Shown in pieces: positions 58,845-64,000 of a DNA stretch of 64,000 bases; the first letter of the stretch is position 1, and the number at the start of each line of letters is the position of its first letter. Made by a program: the position numbers and the translations under genes. The notes under the pieces were generated by a model. That model saw only the letters and a program-made list of their open reading frames with translations, had not been told where the DNA came from and ran no database searches. This DNA comes from Lenzites betulinus. Taxonomy: Eukaryota > Basidiomycota > Agaricomycetes > Polyporales > Polyporaceae. Location of the stretch: contig JABYQU010000001.1 of the NCBI GenBank assembly GCA_022264855.1, positions 1,488,001-1,552,000 on the forward strand, given 5' to 3'.

Positions 58845-59716
58845 TCAATCGCCCCAGTCCAGACCAAGCATGCCTTGCTTGCCTCCTCGTACAGCCGCCT
58901 CCACTGCTTCCGCCAGTTCTCGAAGCGCTGTTCTGTCCTCTTCACTCTCGCGACCCGTCAGTATCCTTCCCCTGGCCTCGCCGATACCCAGCGCTTCGTG
59001 GAGCGCGATTTCCCGGTCTTCCCCTCGAAGTACATCTATCGATTGCAGTATTTCCCGAAGGCGGGGGTTCGACGCGATGACGCGGCGTATGGCCGGCGAC
59101 GTTGCTGTAGCTGCGATTTAGAGGGTCTTCTAGCGCATACGAGACAAATAACTGACCAACTGCTTCATATTGAGGTAGCTGCAACGGTTTAGGATCGTCC
59201 CGCTTGAGTGGATCCGGAAAAGCGGACTCTTCGGGAACATACGGCCAATTTAGCGAAGAAAGGGCTCTCAAGGGAGCACTCTCTTCTAGCCCGTCTACTG
59301 ATCCGGAGGCGACTTCGCGAAGGCACCCGCCGCCTATGCCTGCACAGGAGGTCAGCTGTGTGATGCATTTTTTGTTTCTGATAGACCAACTGTCGGAGTT
59401 AGCCGTAGGGGGTAGTTCGCGTTCGCTTGATAGGGAAGTCACAGCGCCTCGCGATGAGGACGCAACAGAAGGCTGCTGCTTGATGCACGTTTCTTTTATG
59501 ATGTGAGATCTCTGTAGTGGCCATATCAAGGCAAAAGTTCTTCACCTTGATGTGTTTTGTAACATGGGACAGAGCAGCTATAGGATACGGTCAACGACTG
59601 GTCCCGTCCAGCCCGTAAAACGTAAACACGACATACTACACGACGGCGCACTTAGCGCATGTATACTTTGACTCCATAGCCTGGCACACTTGGCATGGTG
59701 CGCGTTTGGGGGCCAT
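58845..59716 (-). CDS. HIT-type zinc-finger protein (ZNHIT3/Hit1-like)
   Basis: Probable assembly factor of box C/D snoRNPs, as for yeast Hit1 and human ZNHIT3. Four exons on the minus strand: 59716–59637, 59577–59546, 59492–59157 and 59104–58845; 235 residues. The zf-HIT domain occupies residues 8–40 with all eight ligands: C8, C11, C20, C23, C28, C32, H36 and C40. It is split over three exons and appears only after splicing (YTCAKCAVVYCSVPCYKTHQ). Downstream, LNWPYVPEESAFPDPLKRDD leads to a helical region, SPAIRRVIASNPRLREILQS, similar to the C-terminal helices of ZNHIT3. The tail ends LGLDWGD. It is convergent with CTR9 (130 bp) and divergent from the SET-domain gene (249 bp). Confidence 0.87.
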
Positions 59717-59965
59717 TTTGTATAGCGGTGCTCTTTGCCTTGGCTATGTTTTGGGGTCCTCCGGAGAGTTGTCCGTGGTGGGAGTCTCCAAGTACAGCAC
59801 CTGCCATTCCTGGACCGACGCCAGGAGAAATAAAACTCTCACGAATATGACGGCTGCAACGTGGTGGCAGTGCTACGTTTTGCGATCGGCCATTGCTCGT
59901 CTGGTTCAAGTTAAACGTGCTACCTCCACTACTTGCCGTTCAGCCTCTGTGTAATCGACTCTTTG
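59717..59965. promoter_or_regulatory. Short bidirectional promoter HIT1-like / RKM4-like
   Basis: Only 249 bp separate the two divergent start codons, so both genes must share it. No TATA box is seen. Confidence 0.55.
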
Positions 59966-61926
59966 ATGGATCAACAAGTAGCCCACGATTTTGTGACTTG
60001 GTTCCAACGTCAAGATGGAAAACTAGACACGGAGAAAGTAGGGATAGTGGACTTTCCCGGACATGGTCGCGGAGCAATAGCTTTGCAGGATATTCCTGTA
60101 CGTGCAGAGTCGCTTGTCTCCTGGCGCCAGAGGGGCAGATACTCATAAATGTATGGAATAGGAAGATTACACATTGTTCTCTATTCCCCGAGATTTGACA
60201 CTGTCTACTAGAACGTCCTCCCTCCCTACGTTACTGGGCGAGGCCTGGAAAGAGCACGCCTTGCACGAAGGCTGGGCCGGGCTGATTCTGTGCATGATGT
60301 GGGAAGAGTCTCGGGGTGTAGACTCAAGATGGGTCGGGTACCTGTGTGAGTTGCAGACTTTCGAGATGGAACTATCGTACTGACCTTCCTATAGCGACTC
60401 TGCCAAATAAATTCGATACACCTATGTTCTGGGGAGAGGATGATTTGAAGGAGCTGCAAGGCACCGCTGTGGTAGGTCCGTCTTGCATTTCTTATGTCTC
60501 GTTTTGGTATCTCATCCCGAGCATAGACAAGGTAGGCAGAGGCGAGGCGGAACGTGACTATCACGAGAAGATCATACCAGCAATACAGGTGAAGGTCCTT
60601 CAAACGGAGCACCCATGGTCAGGTTAACCTACGTTTGCAGGGCCGGAAGGACTTGTTCCCCGAAGACAAGATTTCGCAGTACTTCTCTTTGGAGAGGTAT
60701 CACCTCATGGGCAGCCGCATCCTCTCGCGTAGCTTCCAGGTGGAGCGGTGGACTAATGAGCATGCGGAGGGCGACGACGAGGATGCCGAAGCCGACGAGG
60801 CTGGAGACACAAGCGCTATGGACGTCGATCCCCAAGACATGGCAGGACCCAGCACAGAAACTATTGTAGACAGTGCGCCTATAGACGGAAGCGATGGGCC
60901 CGAGGAATTGCAAGCCGAAGTTGATGAGGACGAGGACGAGGACCAAGAAGACCCCTCGGATGTCGCTATGGTGCCCATGGCGGACATGCTGAACGCGCGT
61001 TTCGAGTCGGAGAACGTAAGCACATACTGGGAGGTCTGCCATCTGATGTTGACTGTTTTGTTTGCAGGCAAAGTTGTTCTATGAAGAGAGGGAACTCAAG
61101 ATGGTGTCGACCAAGGCAATTAAGGCAGGGGAGCAGATTGTAAGTGCAGGTTATCAAGAAACCCTGTCGTGCATTAACGCATCGCTGTGTAGTGGAACAC
61201 GTATGGCGACCCGCCGAACTCTGACCTGCTGAGGAGATACGGTCATGTGGATTTGGTCCCGCTCAACCCACCACTCTCGGGAATGGGCAACCCAAGCGAC
61301 GTTGTGGAAGTACGCGCCGACTTGGTCGTATCCGTGGCGACCAAAAAGGTCAAGGGCAACCTCCAAGAGCGCGTGGACTGGTGGCTTGAAGAAGCCGATG
61401 ACGAGTAAGTCATTATCTTGGGACCTCGTCAGCTATAGTCTTCTAAAGTTAATGGAATAAACAGTGTTTTCGTGTTTCATACTGATTGCGATCTGCCGGG
61501 AGAGCTCATCTCATTCGTTCGATTGTTGCTATTACCCCAGGACGAATGGGTGAAGACCGCAAAGAAGGGCAAACTGCCGAAGCCCATTGTTGACAAGGAC
61601 GTCCTTGCCGTTGCGGCAGACGTACTCGCAAAGCGCCTCAAAGAGTATTCGACGACAGCGGAAGTACGTCAGATGCTCTCTTATTTATTCTGATTTTGTT
61701 CTCAAGGCTGGAATTGTAGGACGATGAAGCGCTTCTCGCTTCGGGTAGCGTCGAGCAATTGTCGCTGAACAAAAAGCATGCGGTTATCGTCCGCCTGGGG
61801 GAGAAACGGATACTACAGGGCGCATTGAAGGACGCGCGGACTAAACTCAAACAAGCCGCGAGCGCTAGCAGGAAGCGTAGTCGGGAAGAGGATAAAGCGA
61901 GCAAGGGCAAGAAGGCGAGGCGATGA
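59966..61926 (+). CDS. SET-domain lysine methyltransferase, Rkm4/SETD6 family
   Basis: Predicted protein-lysine methyltransferase; yeast Rkm4 methylates ribosomal protein L42. Nine exons: 59966–60101, 60166–60345, 60395–60475, 60527–60588, 60641–61015, 61068–61139, 61193–61404, 61465–61663 and 61720–61926; 507 residues. The SET domain begins with GHGRGAIALQDIP and TLFSIPRDLTLSTRTSSLP. It is split by the usual i-SET insertion (FPEDKISQYFSLERYHLMGS), which here carries an acidic loop of about 70 residues. It closes with MVPMADMLNARFESEN and NTYGDPPNSDLLRRYG. The Rubisco LSMT substrate-binding domain follows, and the C-terminus is basic (KASKGKKARR), a likely nuclear signal. The first intron uses the GTGCAG donor at 60102; the nearer GTACGT at 60098 does not keep the conserved frame. 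Confidence 0.92.
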
Positions 61927-62414
61927 TATGTTCGTCATTGTGTCAATCTACCTGTGTCCGTGGTTGAACGTTGAGAGGTCGCGTCTCTGTCACATACACA
62001 AAAACGAAAGATTGCAATCCATTCTAGGATCTCACAGCCTTGAGCCGATCAGCTCGTTGACAGTGGCGAGTACTGCCTGCATGCCTATCTGTGTCATTGG
62101 CATACGTAAAGCTCACCATTATGTGCCAAATAGTATGATATTCATGAAAGCGAGCTCAAGTCGACTAATTTACGGAACAAAGTGAAATCTACGCACGCGG
62201 ACTCCGCGACGCCATTCTAGAAAGCTTTGAGTCGTGACTATACACGAATCCCAATAAGGCGCAAGTAAGTTAGGGGGAAACCCGTAAACACGGCAGGACG
62301 TACCGTCTCCGAATCGCTGCCCGTAGGAACATCCGAGCCACACACCAACCCGGTCTCCTCGGAATCGCTCGCGCGAGGCCGGAGCCATCCTCCACCGGCA
62401 CCCCACACCCCACA
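61927..62414. other. Convergent 3' region
   Basis: 488 bp between the 3' ends of the SET-domain gene and the terminal F-box gene. It is AT-richer than the genes; nothing coding seen. Confidence 0.45.
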
Positions 62415-63974
62415 CTACTCGACGTCACGTAGGCTGACACCAAACGCCTGAAGGCGCTCCGCGAGAGCAGTGAACGAATTTACACCACGCTCAGCCTCAC
62501 TGGATATCCGACGAAGGTGACCGTACATCCTCCAACCTGGCGTGGCGTCCCCGCAATCGCGCAGGGTTATACATCGGAGAGGCAAGCCCTTCTCCGCCCG
62601 GGCGCGCGCCAAATCCACAACGCAGTCTTCCAGCGCAGGGCCGAACCCGACATGTTGGAACTCGAGGGTCTCCAGGCGGGTGCACGGAAAAGCGAGGGGG
62701 TACAGGAGGGGGTCTGCGGGGGGGCGCCAGAGGCCCTCAAGAATGCGCTCCAACTCCCCGCCCTCGTAGTATTGAAAGCTCAGCGAGTGGAGCACCGGGG
62801 TGCGATAGAAGACGCTGTGCTCAAGGATTGCGTAGCTCAGACTCTGAACCTCCAAAGTCTCAACTGTGTCCAGAATGCCACTTGGTAAGACCGCTTCGTC
62901 GGGGCTCTTCAGGTGTAACGTGAGAACGGGCTTGGATAAGTCCCTGGGATGGGGATAGAAGGTGAGCTTGATCTCGTTGGGGCTTATTCCTTTGAGTACC
63001 GCGTTCTTAGTAAGGGAAGTCAGCGCTGGAATGCGATCCGACGAGGGCGGAATGAGTCTGGGGAGCGGGGAAGATATGACATGGGATGTGTCGTCAAGTT
63101 TCAGCAGGAAAGTGGTACAAGATGGAAGGATGAGGTGTGATAGGAGACTTTCAGCGCACACAGTTGAAACTGTTTCCAATGCGAAGGAGGATAACAGCGG
63201 CAAGTTGACGTCCCAAGCGCCGTCGGCAGAGGATATGCGAGGGCCGGCGAGATCGCCTTTCACTCTGAGCCTAAATTCGGCAAGCCCGGGGCACTGTTGA
63301 AGGATTTGTAGCACCCTTTCTTCTGTGGGCGCGGCAATTTTGGTCCCGTCGATGTCTAGGACAGACAAGTTGCTATAGATGCTCGAGTTCCATGAGAGCA
63401 AGGTTGGGAAGAGGTGAAGCGACCGAAGGGAAGGCGTAGGCGATGGTTGAGACGGATCGTCGTCCCCGTGAAAGGATATCACGCGAGATTGACCGGGCGG
63501 GAGAAGCTCGTCGGCAGGGCTGTCGTATGTGAGGTGTAGAGTTTCGAGGTGTGGCCTACGTTCACGCGAGAGTTGTTTTGCGATGCACATGACAGTGGTG
63601 AAGCTGGCGGATTGAATTACAAGGGAACGGATGCGGTCGTGTATATAGTCGATCCAGGGATAGAAGGTTTCCGGCAGGCGTTGAGGAAAATAGATGTCAA
63701 GCAGAGCTCGCTGTGAACGCTCCAGAAATTCCGCCGTCCTCGTTGGGTTGGTGGCAACGATACTGCTCCAGAGGTCAGGCGCACCTAGGGCAAGGTTTCT
63801 CCAGGTGCGACAGACGTGTGTGACGAGTATCACCTTAGCGCTGTTGGGGAAGGAGGGGGAGTCGCCCGATTTTGCAGTGCCACAAATGAGGAGGGAGAAG
63901 ATGTAGAGGAGAAGCTCCGGGGGAAGGCGATTCACAGAGACTCGTGAACTGCGTAGATGTGCGACGGCCTCCAT
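62415..63974 (-). CDS. F-box domain protein (possibly continuing beyond the window)
   Basis: One long uninterrupted frame on the minus strand, 519 residues from the ATG at 63974. The F-box lies at the N-terminus (VNRLPPELLLYIFSLLI, then VTHVCRTWRNLALGAPDLW), the standard Agaricomycete form with the I-x-V-x-H-V-C-R-x-W continuation. Leu-rich segments follow (HLETLHLTYDS, SLRSLHLFPTLL, LSVLDIDGTKIA), suggesting a solenoid that binds a substrate for an SCF ubiquitin ligase. The frame remains open to the last base of the window, so an upstream exon or earlier start outside cannot be excluded. It is a different F-box type from the gene at 40097–41557. Confidence 0.82.
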   Translation of the reverse strand: MEAVAHLRSSRVSVNRLPPELLLYIFSLLICGTAKSGDSPSFPNSAKVILVTHVCRTWRNLALGAPDLWSSIVATNPTRTAEFLERSQRALLDIYFPQRLPETFYPWIDYIHDRIRSLVIQSASFTTVMCIAKQLSRERRPHLETLHLTYDSPADELLPPGQSRVISFHGDDDPSQPSPTPSLRSLHLFPTLLSWNSSIYSNLSVLDIDGTKIAAPTEERVLQILQQCPGLAEFRLRVKGDLAGPRISSADGAWDVNLPLLSSFALETVSTVCAESLLSHLILPSCTTFLLKLDDTSHVISSPLPRLIPPSSDRIPALTSLTKNAVLKGISPNEIKLTFYPHPRDLSKPVLTLHLKSPDEAVLPSGILDTVETLEVQSLSYAILEHSVFYRTPVLHSLSFQYYEGGELERILEGLWRPPADPLLYPLAFPCTRLETLEFQHVGFGPALEDCVVDLARARAEKGLPLRCITLRDCGDATPGWRMYGHLRRISSEAERGVNSFTALAERLQAFGVSLRDVE

Positions 63975-64000
63975 CGCGTTGCTCGCTTCGTACTGCACGA

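Noticed and set aside
60098..60160. GTACGT donor and short extra exon (GQIL) in the Rkm4-like gene
   Set aside because: It looked attractive but breaks the frame before LFSIPRDL; the donor at 60102 keeps the family length and frame.

Overview
The window is nuclear DNA of a filamentous basidiomycete, most probably an Agaricomycete. The genes are GC-rich and dense with 45–85 bp GT–AG introns. They encode typical fungal nuclear proteins: Ppg1, Ada2, Ctr9, Rkm4, eIF2-alpha, a fungal-type aspartic protease and F-box/LRR-like proteins. I see no bacterial or viral block, rRNA, CRISPR array or convincing tRNA. The Agaricomycete placement is an inference from gene style and from a two-domain secreted family that I associate with wood-decay fungi. 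Exon boundaries were worked out by hand from reading frame, splice sites and family conservation; every model listed with exons keeps an open frame.

Layout. 1–2.7 kb holds no convincing gene. 2.7–5.0 kb is a GDP-mannose pyrophosphorylase with an N-terminal coiled coil. 5.3–5.75 kb is a GGTCA minisatellite. 7.1–8.1 kb is a bZIP factor. 11.2–12.3 kb is an RNF113/Cwc24 splicing factor. 15.4–16.5 kb (minus) is a C2H2 zinc-finger protein. 18.6–19.0 kb is a small inverted-repeat transposon directly upstream of the phosphatase gene ppg1 (19.2–20.6 kb). 22.5–24.0 kb (minus) is a CRAL-TRIO protein with a C-terminal membrane anchor. 26.4–27.7 kb is an orphan basic protein. 28.1–28.9 kb is a second transposon of the same type, abutting the stop codon of an Npy1-like NADH pyrophosphatase (28.9–30.6 kb, minus). 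31–35.4 kb is a duplicated secreted-protein locus, one copy intact and one broken.

37.8–39.1 kb is a Ymc1-type mitochondrial carrier; 40.1–41.6 kb (minus) an F-box protein; 42.3–43.7 kb (minus) eIF2-alpha; 44.2–46.3 kb an anchored aspartic protease; 47.9–48.5 kb (minus) a CoA-binding protein; 49.3–51.5 kb an Mcy1-like cysteine synthase with 14-nt and 5-nt micro-exons. 51.7–61.9 kb is a tight block ADA2(-) / CTR9(+) / HIT1-ZNHIT3(-) / RKM4(+), covering SAGA, the Paf1 complex, snoRNP assembly and ribosomal-protein methylation. 62.4–64 kb (minus) is an F-box protein that may continue past the window edge.

The most novel signal is the pair of non-autonomous DNA elements at 18617–19041 and 28129–28879. 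They share AGGACCCC termini, perfect terminal inverted repeats, perfect 8-bp target-site duplications and internal TGTCCGGA motifs. Both sit within about 120 bp of a coding sequence.
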